Positions 1-10,464 of a DNA stretch of 64,000 nt are shown here, piece after piece. Each line of letters starts with the position of its first letter. The first letter of the stretch is position 1. This stretch comes from Pyropia haitanensis (Eukaryota; Rhodophyta; Bangiophyceae; Bangiales; Bangiaceae). A model generated the notes under the pieces. It was given only the letters and a program-made list of their open reading frames with translations, was not told the DNA's origin and did not search any database. The DNA is taken from the NCBI GenBank assembly GCA_008729055.1, contig SDUX01000006.1, positions 3,274,842-3,338,841 on the forward strand, given 5' to 3'. Made by a program: the position numbers and the translations under genes.

Positions 1-2712
1 CACGGCGCTGCCACAGTGGCGGCGTGGCGGCCAGTCGGCGGCGGCGGCAGCGGCGGCGGCGGCGGCGGCGGTGGCGGTGGTGGGGGTGGTGGCAACGCCG
101 CACCGCGGGCTTCCCCCCCCCCCCCCAAGGTGGGGACGCTCCCCCCCCCCCCCCAATCCCCCCTTCCCGCTGCCCCACCGCCGCGCGCGGCTCTGTGCAT
201 GGCTGGACGGCCGGCTGCGCGGGTGCGCGGCGGGGGGGGGACGGGCGGGTGGCCCAGCCGCCGGCGCGGCGTCGGCAACCCCCCCCCCCGGCCGCCGCCG
301 CTCGCCGCGGGAGGCGGCGCCACCCGCCGCGGCCGCCCAGTGCTGGCGCGCCGCCGGTGGCTGCGCGCGCCGCCGGTGGGTGCGCGGCGGCGCGCGTGCG
401 CGCGTGCGCGGCGGCGACTGACGGGGGGGGGGGGGGGGGGGGGGGGTGCGCCGGCAGCGGCCGTTGACGGGCGCTGTGCCGGGGTTTTGGAGGGGGGGGG
501 GCGCCCAGTCGTTTGCCAGCCCGCCACTGGCAGTGGGCGGCGGCCGCACGCGCGGCCGGCGGCGGCGGCGGCGGCTGGCGGCGTGCGGGGGGGGGGGGGG
601 GGGGAGGTGCCCACGCGCGCACTGCCGCGGCGGCGCCGTGCGGCGCGGCGGCCACCGCGGGGACCCAGTCGGAGACGATGCGCGGGGTGGCGAGCGGCCG
701 CGGCAGCGGCCGGGCGCGGGCGGTCGGTGGAAGCGCCGGGGGTGACTGTCAAGAGATTGGGCGGCATCGATGGGATGCATCCGGGAGGGGGAGGTTGTGC
801 GCGTTATGGGTGCTCGATCAGACGCGCTGCAGTAAATTGGGCACCGTGTAATTCTGTCATCGAGGTAGTGTACTGTACACACCGTTCAAAGGAAATACAT
901 TGCTGACACACGCTGATCCCGTCAGGGCACAGTCGCCAAAGTCGGGCACACCGCAAAAATTGGGCATGTAACGCTACAGAATGAAATATCCACTTCTGGT
1001 CGCCGGGCTATCCCTCGACCAAAATCGTGCGATGGACAGACATGATTGGGCGAGGACCAGTCGGCAAAGTCCAAAACGAACCTGCCACCCGATCCGGTTG
1101 CCGAGGCGCGCGCCCTCGGCCGCGCCGCGCGCACCCTCCCCGCGCTGCCGCGGTCGCCCCCACCGCCGCTGGCCAAGACGCGGTCGCCGCTGGCCAAGAC
1201 GCTGCCGCCACCAGCCGGCGGGCACCCCGCCGACCGCGGCACCGCGCCGTCAAGGCAGCCTGGCGCGACAACCACAACCTGCGCCGCAGCCGCCGCGCGC
1301 GAGCCCGCCGTTCCCCATCAACGCCGCCGGTACGGTGGCGGCGGTGACAACCTCCAGCTCCGCCCCCCCGGGCGCCACCATCGTCACTGCCACTGCCACC
1401 ACCGCCGCCGCCGGGGGCTTCCGTGTCGCCGTCAGGGGCTCCCCACCACGCCACCACCGTGGGTGCTCTTCCCACCGCCATCGTGGGCTGCAGGCGCCGT
1501 CGCCGTCGTGGCTGCCGGCGGTGCGGACAAGGCGCCGCCCGCCGTGTCGGCCGAGCTGCTTGGCCACCGCGCGCGGCTGCCGCCGCGGTCGGCGCTGCCG
1601 TCCGTATCGGCACCGCCGTCTCGCGGCAAGCCGGCGGCACCTTCCCTCAGACGGTAACCGCCGCGGCCGCTGCCGCTGCCGCTGTCGCCATCGTCGCCTG
1701 TTGTCGCTGCCGCCAACGCACCCCTGGCCGCCAACGGGCCGGCGGGTCCGCTCTGCTGCTGCGCCCCGGTCGACGGTCGAGCCACCCGCCTTGCGAGGTT
1801 GTCGTGATCCCGCCGCGACTCGAGAGCCTGACAGTAGGCATTGATGTGGCCAGGGTGTACCCAAAAGTGCGTCTTCACTTTTCAGTTCTTGGGCACGCAC
1901 CGGTGAGGCGGGCAACATGCCGTGATTCCCGTGCGCTGGCGGTGTCGCCCAGGTGCAACCCCATTCGCCAACGCCCGAGGTGTGGACGTGCGGCGGCCTT
2001 GGGTGTGCTCGCCCGGGGGACGGTACGGGGACAGACGGAGCCCCCCTCGCACGCGGCTGCCCTTGCCTACATGCTGTACGGCCGACCTTGTCAAGTCGTC
2101 GCGGCCAAGCGCTGGCGCTGGCCCGGCAGGGGGGGGCCTTTGTCGCCCCCATGACTGGGATGGGCCAAGGCATTTCGTGTACGGTCACGTCGAGCACCAC
2201 CTCGGCAGAGGGGCGCCATGGTCGCCGCCCTGTGGCTGTGATGGGCCTTGCGCTGATGCCAAGCAGGGTGGCATGAGGAGGGCCGTCACGTTTTGTCCGT
2301 GCGTTGGGCTCTGCCGGCCACTCGGGCTTGTGTAGGACGGAAGTAGCGGGCCCGTCGTCAGCGCGGCCTGAGCACCGGCGCTGCGCGGACAACGCGGGGC
2401 TCCGTCTGCTGCTTGTCGACGGGGCGGGTGCCAGGGGGTGCACACGGCGGCCGCCGGGGTCGGGTCTCCTTTTCCCTCCCCGTTTCTATCCCTGGTCTGC
2501 GTCGTCGGCCTGCCGACGACGAATCGGTCTGCGCTGCGGCGCGGAGGCGGTTGACCCGGCGGCGGCCGTCGACGTACCCGCGCCGGGTGACGCACACTGG
2601 GCGGGCCGTCTGGTGGTGAAGGCGGCCACCAACGACGTGTGAGGCTAGGGGGGTGGCGAGCGGGGTGGTGCGCGCCCGTTGCCGTGGGCCTGGCCCCCTC
2701 CCTGTGTTCGCG
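1..2712. other. Intergenic, low-complexity GC-rich DNA
   Basis: I see no supportable gene. The first 760 bases are G/C-only low-complexity sequence, including a 24-base G run at 423-446. Open frames here encode only Gly/Arg/Pro/Ala strings, as expected from base composition. From about 760 to 1060 composition is more balanced, but no recognisable protein appears. 1080-2650 is again GC-rich with overlapping frames on both strands and no conserved motif. The last few hundred bases should hold the promoter of the NB-ARC gene; I see no TATA box. Confidence 0.6.
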
Positions 2713-5700
2713 ATGGCCGGAGTTTTGGGCGGGTGCCTCGGCCGCCGCAGCCGCACCGACGCGGGTGTGGCGGCCGATGACGCGGGGGGGGGCGCGGGCT
2801 TTGCGATGGCCACCTTTCGGGTGGCGGCGTGCACGTCCCAGGCGCGGCGACTCGGCGGCCGCAAGTTCGTGCACGCCTGCCTCGGCCGCGCCCTGTACCT
2901 GGTGTGGGACAGGACGGCGAGCACGGCGCCTCTGTCGGTGGCGCACTTTATTAGGCGACGCCCAACGACTGTGCGGCTGGACCGTGACTGGCGAGGTGCG
3001 GAACTGCGTTTGGCGCTGCAAGAAGAGGCAGAGGCCAACAAGGTTGTCCACACACCCCGCCTGCTGCTGGTGAGGGGGGTGGAGCAGAGCACTGTGCCGG
3101 GCGGCCTGGATCGGCCAGCTCTCACGCTGCTGCTGGAGGCACCATCGGCTGTAGTGGCGCAGACATGGGCGGCGGCGGCCGCGGAGGTGCTGCTCTGCCC
3201 GTGGCCGACGCTCCTGTCGTTAGAATCGGGCGGAGGTGAGGAGGCGGCGGCACGAGTGCAGGAGCTGAGGGAGTCGTTGCAGCCGCATCTTCCCCCGCCC
3301 AGCGGTGGAAACACTGTGGCCAAGGCACTGGGTCCCCGTGGCGGGCGATACGTTTTGAATGCGTCCGATTGGCTGTCCCTGCCATCTGTGGCCCACACGG
3401 CAGCCACAGCAGCGGGTGCGGTGGACGAGGCTATCAAGTTGCCCGTAGGGGCAGTCTTCCACCGCCTGGCTCTGCTCGCTGTGCAGGCGGGCGCGCTGGC
3501 GGTGCTGCAGGAGAGGTGCTTTGAGCGCCGCGCGGACGTGACCGATCAATGCATGTGCGTGCTGAACCGTTTGCTGGAGCACATCGTCCTGGCGCTACGG
3601 CGAGACCAGACCGCGTCTTGCAAGGCGCACGTGGAGCAGTTGTCGGACGTTCTTGGGCGCCTTGACGCGGTGCTGGTGGCTGTGGAGGCGTCCTTTTTCG
3701 CAGACTGTTCCCGCTTCTGGGGCCGCTCGAAGGGCGCGCTCCTGGCCGACCTCGACGGGTGGGAGAAGGAGATTGGCATTCTCAAAACCAAGGCGCTGGA
3801 TGTGTGTGCGCAGGGGGCGTCTGCCCAAGAGGTGGTCGTCGTGGCCAAGACGGTGTCGCGATTGGGGGACGCTATCGGCGGGCAGCAGGCTGGTGCGCTG
3901 AGTCTGTCCAAGTACGGGGCGCGCTTTGACGCCCGCGGTCCGGACCCCAACTACGTGGCGGGCGTGTCCACACCGGGCCGCGCGGAGCGCGCCATCGTAT
4001 CTGCGCTGCAGGCGTACGCGACGGGCGGAGGCGGCGAGGCGCCTCGGTTGGGCGTTTGTGGGATTGGGGGCAGTGGCAAGTCCACCGCGTGTATCGGGGT
4101 AGCCGCCTGTGCGTTTGTGCGCAAGCAGTTTTCTTGCGGCGTTGCGTGGGTGCAGCTGAACGACGCGGTCACAGCGGGGACGGTGGTGGACGCGGTGGTG
4201 GCGTTGGTTTACCGCTTCTGCGGTGAGGCCGCAGCCCGGCGGCTGCTGCAGCTCAAGGAGGGCGATGACTTGGTCGGGATCGCCGCGGGCTACGTACAGG
4301 CGATGCCGGCGGCGAAGGCGAGGAAGTGCGCCAAGTGGCTGGTCATCATTGACGATGTGAACATCAAAAAGCACCATCTGCTGGCGCAGCTGCTGCGGGT
4401 CGTGCCGTGCGCCACACCCGTCATCTTCACGACGCGTGTCGAGTCGGTCGTGGCTTCCCTGGCATGCCAGCGGGTCTCCATTGACGCCCTCCCCAGCGCG
4501 GATGCTCGCCTGCTGCTGGCCAAGCTGATGGGCAAGCACGTGGTGGTGGGCGAGTCCCCTTTTTCCGACGCTGAGGAAGCAGCGTGGGTGCGGCGAGTGG
4601 TGGACAAGACCAAGGGGCACGCGCTGTCTTTGCACGTCGTTGGCCGCATGATTGCCCGCCGAAACGGGGCTTGGCGGCCGGTTATGGTGGCGCTGGAAAA
4701 GCGGTGGCTGGATCCAGAATTTGCTGTCCCCGACGACCGTCTGGGTGTGCCGCTGTCCGTGCGCGCGTCGCTGGACGCGAGCTTGGCACTGCTCCCCGAC
4801 GAGACGAGTCGGTCGGCGTTTATGGTTCTCGGCGTCCTTCCCACCAGCGTCAAGGTGGGCGTGCACGTGCTTGGACGGTTGTGGCGACCGTTGCTGAACT
4901 GTGCTGCTGTCGTGGATGGGCCGCTGGTGAGTTGCGTCCATGCCGGTGCCAGTGGGGTGGCGGTAGGAGGCTGCGTGGACGGTCTGGTGGACGTGCTGTC
5001 TCACGCGGGGCTTCTACGCCACATGACGGACGATGCGAGGGGCGTCGTCGCGGGCATAGTCCTGCATCCGGTCTTGGACGAGTACGCGAGATTGCTGCTG
5101 GGCGACGAGTTTCGTGCTGTGCACGGTCGCCTGGTTGAGGACTACATGGGCAGCGTGGGCAACTGTGGCCCCGACACGCTCGGTGACCGCGGGTACTGTT
5201 TTTGGCGGACAGCCGACGACGGTTACTTCTACGACAACGTGGCGCGCCACGCTGCTGCGAGCCAGAATCTTTCTATGCTGCTGTCGCTGACATGCCCTCA
5301 ATGGGCAACAGCGCGCGTGCGAACGTGCTCGCCGTTGGCGTACCAGGCTGATTTGGAGATCGTATTGACAGCTCTGCTCGCGGTGAGACACGATATGGGC
5401 CACAAGGTGAGGCGCGTGCCAGCGCAGCTGTTCAAGTTGCACCTCCGTCTGGGCTGGATCTACCAACGCCGCATTGCTGCAAGCAGGGCGAGCAATGTGG
5501 AAGCCGCGGTGGAGTGCTACCATCGGGCGCTAGCGGTGCGGACGCGGGAGGAGGCTCCACTCGACTGGGCAGCGGCGCAAAACGATCTGGGTAACGCATA
5601 CTTGGACCGCGTGCTCGGGGACAAGGCGGCCAACATGGAAGAGGCTGTGGCGTGCTACCAGCGGGCGCTGGAAGTTCGGACGCGAGAGACAGTGCCGCAG

Positions 5701-6297
5701 GACTGGGCGATGACCCAAAACAATTTGGGCATTGCGTACGGTGCGCGCGTACAGGGGGACAGGGCAGCGAATGTGGAGAAGTCGGTCGCGTGTTTTACGC
5801 AGGCGCTGGAGGTGCGGACGCGGGAGGCGGTATCGGTGCAGTGGGCGATAACCCAAAACGACCTCGGCAGTGCCTACCGCGACCGCGTACATGGGGACAA
5901 GGCAGCGAACGTGGAAGAGGCGGTCGAGTGCTACAAGCGGGCCCTGGAGGTCCGGACGCGGGAGGCGGCGCCCCTAAAGTGGGCCGCGACGCAACACAAC
6001 ATGGGCAATGCGTATCTCGACCGGGTGCTCGGGGACAAGGCGAATAACGTGGAGGAGGCTGTCGCGTGCTACGAGCGGGCGCTGTCGGTGCGGACGCGGG
6101 AAGCGGCGCCACTAGAGTGGGCAAGAACGCAGAGCAACATGGGCAACGCGTACCGCGACCGCCTGCATGGGGACAAGGCGGCCAACGTGGAGCAGGCGGT
6201 GGCGTGTTACAAGCGGGCGCTCCAGGTGTTGACGCGCGAGACAGCGCCGGAGGACTGGGCGGTGGCGCAAAGTAACCTGCGCACCGTGTGCTCGTGA
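2713..6297 (+). CDS. NB-ARC (STAND) ATPase with C-terminal TPR repeats
   Basis: A single uninterrupted frame of about 1,194 residues from the ATG at 2713. The frame is open 60 bases further up without an ATG; an alternative ATG lies at 2806. Residues about 30-420 contain a long helical region of unknown type. The NB-ARC core follows: P-loop GIGGSGKST at 450-458, Walker B LVIIDDV at 543-549, a TTR sensor at 573-575, a GLPL-like KGHALSLHVVG at 634-644, and a degenerate MHD-like LHP at 784-786. From residue 928 there are five full and one partial 46-residue TPR units of the kinesin-light-chain type, each with a TRE...W...Q.N(L/M)G pattern. NB-ARC proteins are ATP-driven switches that oligomerise when a sensor domain detects a ligand; in plants and animals many trigger immunity or cell death. 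An immune role here is inference. The domain order is clear; the N-terminal effector is not identified. Confidence 0.9.
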   Translation: MAGVLGGCLGRRSRTDAGVAADDAGGGAGFAMATFRVAACTSQARRLGGRKFVHACLGRALYLVWDRTASTAPLSVAHFIRRRPTTVRLDRDWRGAELRLALQEEAEANKVVHTPRLLLVRGVEQSTVPGGLDRPALTLLLEAPSAVVAQTWAAAAAEVLLCPWPTLLSLESGGGEEAAARVQELRESLQPHLPPPSGGNTVAKALGPRGGRYVLNASDWLSLPSVAHTAATAAGAVDEAIKLPVGAVFHRLALLAVQAGALAVLQERCFERRADVTDQCMCVLNRLLEHIVLALRRDQTASCKAHVEQLSDVLGRLDAVLVAVEASFFADCSRFWGRSKGALLADLDGWEKEIGILKTKALDVCAQGASAQEVVVVAKTVSRLGDAIGGQQAGALSLSKYGARFDARGPDPNYVAGVSTPGRAERAIVSALQAYATGGGGEAPRLGVCGIGGSGKSTACIGVAACAFVRKQFSCGVAWVQLNDAVTAGTVVDAVVALVYRFCGEAAARRLLQLKEGDDLVGIAAGYVQAMPAAKARKCAKWLVIIDDVNIKKHHLLAQLLRVVPCATPVIFTTRVESVVASLACQRVSIDALPSADARLLLAKLMGKHVVVGESPFSDAEEAAWVRRVVDKTKGHALSLHVVGRMIARRNGAWRPVMVALEKRWLDPEFAVPDDRLGVPLSVRASLDASLALLPDETSRSAFMVLGVLPTSVKVGVHVLGRLWRPLLNCAAVVDGPLVSCVHAGASGVAVGGCVDGLVDVLSHAGLLRHMTDDARGVVAGIVLHPVLDEYARLLLGDEFRAVHGRLVEDYMGSVGNCGPDTLGDRGYCFWRTADDGYFYDNVARHAAASQNLSMLLSLTCPQWATARVRTCSPLAYQADLEIVLTALLAVRHDMGHKVRRVPAQLFKLHLRLGWIYQRRIAASRASNVEAAVECYHRALAVRTREEAPLDWAAAQNDLGNAYLDRVLGDKAANMEEAVACYQRALEVRTRETVPQDWAMTQNNLGIAYGARVQGDRAANVEKSVACFTQALEVRTREAVSVQWAITQNDLGSAYRDRVHGDKAANVEEAVECYKRALEVRTREAAPLKWAATQHNMGNAYLDRVLGDKANNVEEAVACYERALSVRTREAAPLEWARTQSNMGNAYRDRLHGDKAANVEQAVACYKRALQVLTRETAPEDWAVAQSNLRTVCS
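5494..6294 (+). repeat. 138-bp tandem repeat encoding TPR units
   Basis: The 3' end of the NB-ARC gene consists of five 138-bp units plus a shorter sixth, each encoding one 46-residue TPR motif that begins N(V/M)E..V.C and includes RTRE. The units resemble one another closely, so recent duplication or gene conversion is likely. Confidence 0.85.
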
Positions 6298-8562
6298 CCC
6301 GGCTGCGACGCATGGCGTGGGTGCTGACCGTTTGCTGCCTGAGCATTTGACGTGGGCGGGACGGTCGGCAGTCGGTGTGGTACGGGAGCGTGTCGGCCGT
6401 CCCGGGGCGATGCTCGCAACGGCCCCATGCGCTCTTTGCAGCATGCGGAGCGCTCCTGCAGCGCGGCACACCGCGACTCGCTGCAGTGGGGCGCCGCAGC
6501 GGCAACGGTGCCCGAGCCCGCGCGCACGGTTCATGCGGGATCATCGTCACGTTCCGCTGGGGCGGGCGGTCGCCGATCGGGCGGACCGAGAGTACGGTGC
6601 CGCGTGGGTGGGGGTACGCGCGGTCGTGGGGCCGCGGTATGAATGTGGGGGGGGTTGCCCAAGTGGTGTACGTGTCGCGGTTTGACTGCTTTTGGGGTCA
6701 CAGCTGCTGCTTGAATAGTTGTCCGTGGCAGGGGCTGGACGAACCGGCCGGGATGGCAGGGCCATGCACGTTTGCGTTTTGCGTGTGGCCGCGGGTGTGG
6801 CCGCGTAACTGACAAGACAACTGGCACGGCGGGGTGCGCTCACCTTGACCGCGTGCGCCGTGCTAGCTTCATCCGGCGACGGGGTAACCCCCCACGGCCG
6901 CGCCTCCACGCAAACGCAGAGGACACCCGCCGCGGAAACGGCGGTCGCCGCGACGGCGGTGGGACCCCCCCCCCCCCCTGGTGGCGACCCCTCCCCAATC
7001 GCACCGGCTGCTGCCCCCGCGTGGGCAGTCCCAAACTCGGCAGCCAGCGCGGGCGCGGTCCCCACCGGGACCTCAACGAGCAGCGGCCGCCGGGGGTGAC
7101 CGGTGGTGCCGACCGCGCGTCGCTCGCGGCCGACGCCCCAACAAAAGGAGCACAGAAAAAACGGCGCGCCAGCGGCGGGAGACCAGTGTGGCCGGGTGCC
7201 GACGCGACCGCCGCCTGTCCGTGCTTGTCTCCCATGCACCAACAGGCTTGCAGCGGTCGCGCCCCGGCAATTGCTGGACGGCCAGGCGCGCGGCTCGGCT
7301 AGCCGTCCCACCGCTGGCGGCACCGCAGGCGGCCAATGCACCTCCGCCACGCCCACGACCCGGGGGTGGGCCGCGGCCGCACGGGCACATCCCCCAACCA
7401 CTGTGGTACGGGCTGGAAGAGCGCGCCCCACATGGCCGCCCGCCACACGGTTGTCGCGGACGCGGCCACGGCAGCCACCACCGCCACGGGCTCACCGTCG
7501 GCACCGCCGCCGTCCCACCCCACGCCAGCGCCCCGCGGCACGCACCCGCCCCGCCGCCGCCGCCGCCACCGCAAACCGGCACCCTGCACGCGCAGGGGGC
7601 GCCACCGCGACAGGTCCGCGGGACGCCCCCCCCCACCCCAACCCGCACAGCCGCCGCCGACGCCACGGACACACCCGACACGCACGGCCGTCGCCGCGGC
7701 GACGGCCGCCCGCCGTGGACACCGTGGCGGGCACCACCGACGCGGAGGGTCCAGCGCGCGGCGCCGACGTTGGAGAATGGGGACCGCGGTAGCCAGGCGC
7801 GGCGGAGCCGCGTGCTGGGCTCCCGCCGCCGCCCACCGCCGCCCCGCCGCCGCCCGACGCCCCTCGCCGCCAGCCGGGTACCAATGGACAAGCGCAGCAG
7901 GGGGGGGGAGGGGGGGGATGGGTACGTGTGGGGAGCGCACGACGACGCGGCGAGAGCAGACCGCCCCGTGCCGCGGCGCCGCGGCGTCACGGCCGCCGCG
8001 TCGGGACCGCCCGGTGGGCGTGGCGACGGGGACGCCACCCCCGCGCGGGCACCCGCGCCGGACCACCCCCCACCGCCGCCACCGCCGCCACCGCCGCCCG
8101 CCGCAGTGGCCGCCGCCGCTGTCGGTTCCCCAGCTGTCCCCGTGGTCACCATCGTATTGGGGGTCCCATACAAAGGCGCGGTGCGTTCTCCCGCGTCTTT
8201 CCTCCCTGTCGGGCAAGGGCGCTGGGGCACGGGACGCGCGCACGCGCGGAGGCGGCACGGCCCAAACCTGACGGCGGCAGCCGCGTGCGCCCGCACGGCG
8301 CGCGCACCCCGTCGCGGCCGCCGCTGCCGCCGGGGCCGGCCCGCACCGACGCGGCCACGGCGTGTGGCGCGGCGCCACACGCGGCGGAGGTCCGTCCATT
8401 CCAAGCAACGACCCGCCGGCGGGGTGGAAATGGGCGGCGGTGAGCCACGCGGTGGCCCGCGGGGGGGGGGGGCGGGGGGTGGCACCCCCCGCACCATCGT
8501 ACCGACGGGGCGCCCCGGCGGCAACGGGGACACGGGCGGGACGCAGGCGGCACACGGTCACG
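6298..8562. other. Intergenic, no gene seen
   Basis: The 3' flank of the NB-ARC gene, then strongly GC-rich DNA with CCG-type repeats and short C/G runs from about 6900 on. Long open frames exist on both strands, but all are Pro/Arg/Ala/Gly-rich with no conserved motif. I looked on the minus strand for PAZ or RNase III motifs that could complete the Dicer-like gene and found none. Confidence 0.6.
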
Positions 8563-8593
8563 GCGCAGTGCTACCAAACCCGTGGACCCCTGG
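8563..8593 (+). repeat. Left arm of 31-bp inverted repeat
   Basis: Begins GCGCAGTGCTACC and ends GACCCCTGG. It is identical to the reverse complement of 10263-10293, and similarity stops abruptly inside the arm. Confidence 0.9.
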
Positions 8594-10262
8594 AGAACAA
8601 AATTTGGCCGGAATCGGGCGTGCGCGGGCGTGCAGCGGCGTGCAAACCCCCCTCTACGGTATCGCAGAGGCCGATTTTTCCAACACCTGCCCTATAGCGC
8701 CGCTCAGTCGTCCGTGCACGGGCTCCGGTGCACTTTTTTTCCACCCATACATGGAGGGCGTACTGGAGCTCGTGATGGACCTCGACCATATCACCGGAGG
8801 GCGTGCACATCGTTCCCCGCCGAACGACAAATCGCAGTGCACGCGGACGCCTGTAACTCGTGCCGCCGATGCACAAGTTATTCTGGAGTCGTGCAGGCGA
8901 TGCACGAGTTCCGCACGCGGCCCAGCCGAGGATCGTGCAACGCGTGCGTAAGTCGGTCACATTTAACCCGGAATGATGCACGGTTTCGCGACATTGCGTC
9001 GCCATGTGAGCAGGCCTTCCAGAAACTACTGGGTACACCCGACCAGAGAGCCCTTCATTCCGCGCTGTTTGTCCGACGTGATGGACTGACTCGATCCTAA
9101 GACCATCAGATGGCCCACGCAGGAAGCCCATTGCACGGCGGTTGCCCAATCAGCAAGGACCTTACGGCCTCACACAGTCATACCCTCCCATTTCCAAAAT
9201 CTGTTGTGACCTGATACCAAAACGCAAGTCGACCCAACAAGTGAAGGCACTCCCCTCCACCCGCACCACACGCACACCTCGTGTAGCAAACTGACTGGAC
9301 GCGGAAGTCACCGGCACCTGCGTTGCCGTTGCAGCCGACCCACCAATGAAGGCCCAACCGCCGCGACCCGTCTCTGTCTGAGCGACCGCCCGACACCGCC
9401 CGTGCTCGTTACACGACCACGACCCTACCGCGACAAGAAGGCATCGAGTCGCAAGCATCTCCCCCATCAAAAAGATCCCCACAAGGCGGCAGTTTTGTAG
9501 ATGACGCAGACCCACCCCCTCGGCGCCCCTCCCCTGCCCCCGGCGGCTTTCTGCTGTCAATGGCTACGTGACGGCCAGCGTCTCCCTCACGAGTACATGT
9601 CGCGCCCGACGGTGGAGCGACAGCACCTGGCCGCCGGTGCCGCCTCCTCCGACGTCTTTCCGACGAAGTGACGCCGCCGCCGCTCTCCCCCGTGACGACG
9701 GCACGGCAGATGCCGGCGACCAGTGCCGCCCCCACAGGTCTCTTCTTCACGGCGGGGTCGACCTCCCTGCCGTCCCCTGCGACGACGGCGCGGCAGCTGC
9801 CGGCGGCCGGTGCCGCCCCCACCGGTCCCCCCTTCGTGGCGGGGTCGGGGCCCCCGCCGCACCCCCGACGGCGGAGCGGCAGCTACCAGCGGCTGGTATG
9901 AGGCACCCATTTTTGACGAATGTGAGCGTACAATGAAGTGTATATATCTGGCGAAGCTGGTGCTGTCGGAGACCTTGGCAATAAATGCAACTCAAGTGCA
10001 GCGGGGTCGCAGTACAGCTTCAGAAGACTTGGGCTGTGGCTGGCCCAAGTCGCAGTGTGCCTTTCGAGGGCTTGGCCCACACTAGACCGAAAATGCTCAG
10101 GCAATGCCGAATTGAGGCACGCCGCTGCACGAGGAGGAGCAGCCTCCTGCACGCCCCCTCACGTCGGCGGCACGCGGCGCTCACGAAGGCTGACACGCCT
10201 CGCGTGCCGCACATGCACAACTTCGGGCCGGAGTCGTGCTGATTTCACGTCCCGCACGCTCG

Positions 10263-10293
10263 CCAGGGGTCCACGGGTTTGGTAGCACTGCGC
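10263..10293 (-). repeat. Right arm of 31-bp inverted repeat
   Basis: Reverse complement of 8563-8593 with no mismatch. It lies about 170 bp downstream of the stop codon of the Dicer-type helicase gene. Confidence 0.9.
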
Positions 10294-10464
10294 GGGCGGC
10301 ACGGCCGCCCGGGCCGAGTCCACGTCGACCAGATTCCAGGCACGACCGGCCAGACACAAAACCAGCGCCGCGGCTCCTGACCACCCTCCCCCCATCCTCC
10401 GCCACCCCCCCCCCCCCCCCAAATCCCCCCCCCAAAATCCCCCCCCCGTCTGCCGCCCCGCCCC

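Larger units (their letters stand above)
8563..10293. mobile_element. Segment bounded by 31-bp perfect inverted repeats
   Basis: The 31 bases at 8563-8593 are the exact reverse complement of 10263-10293. The core begins CAGTG at 8566, like the ends of hAT-superfamily DNA transposons. The 1.7-kb interior is less GC-rich than the flanks from about 8590 to 9560 and encodes no recognisable transposase, so a non-autonomous element is the best guess. Against this, I see no matching target-site duplication: the eight bases outside each end differ for both possible end positions. Two inverted copies of a smaller element could give the same picture. Confidence 0.5.

Noticed and set aside
16..906. A 296-codon open frame at the window start
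   Set aside because: Encoded by CGG repeats and G runs; frame depends on run length and shows no protein-like pattern.
6981..8951. A 656-codon open frame on the plus strand
   Set aside because: Low-complexity Arg/Pro/Ala sequence that runs into the inverted-repeat segment; no conserved residues, and equally long frames overlap on the other strand.
10260..10380. A possible third exon of the Dicer-like gene after a GTGAGG donor at 10466
   Set aside because: An AG acceptor near 10376 gives an open frame, but it reads into the inverted-repeat arm and shows no Dicer similarity.
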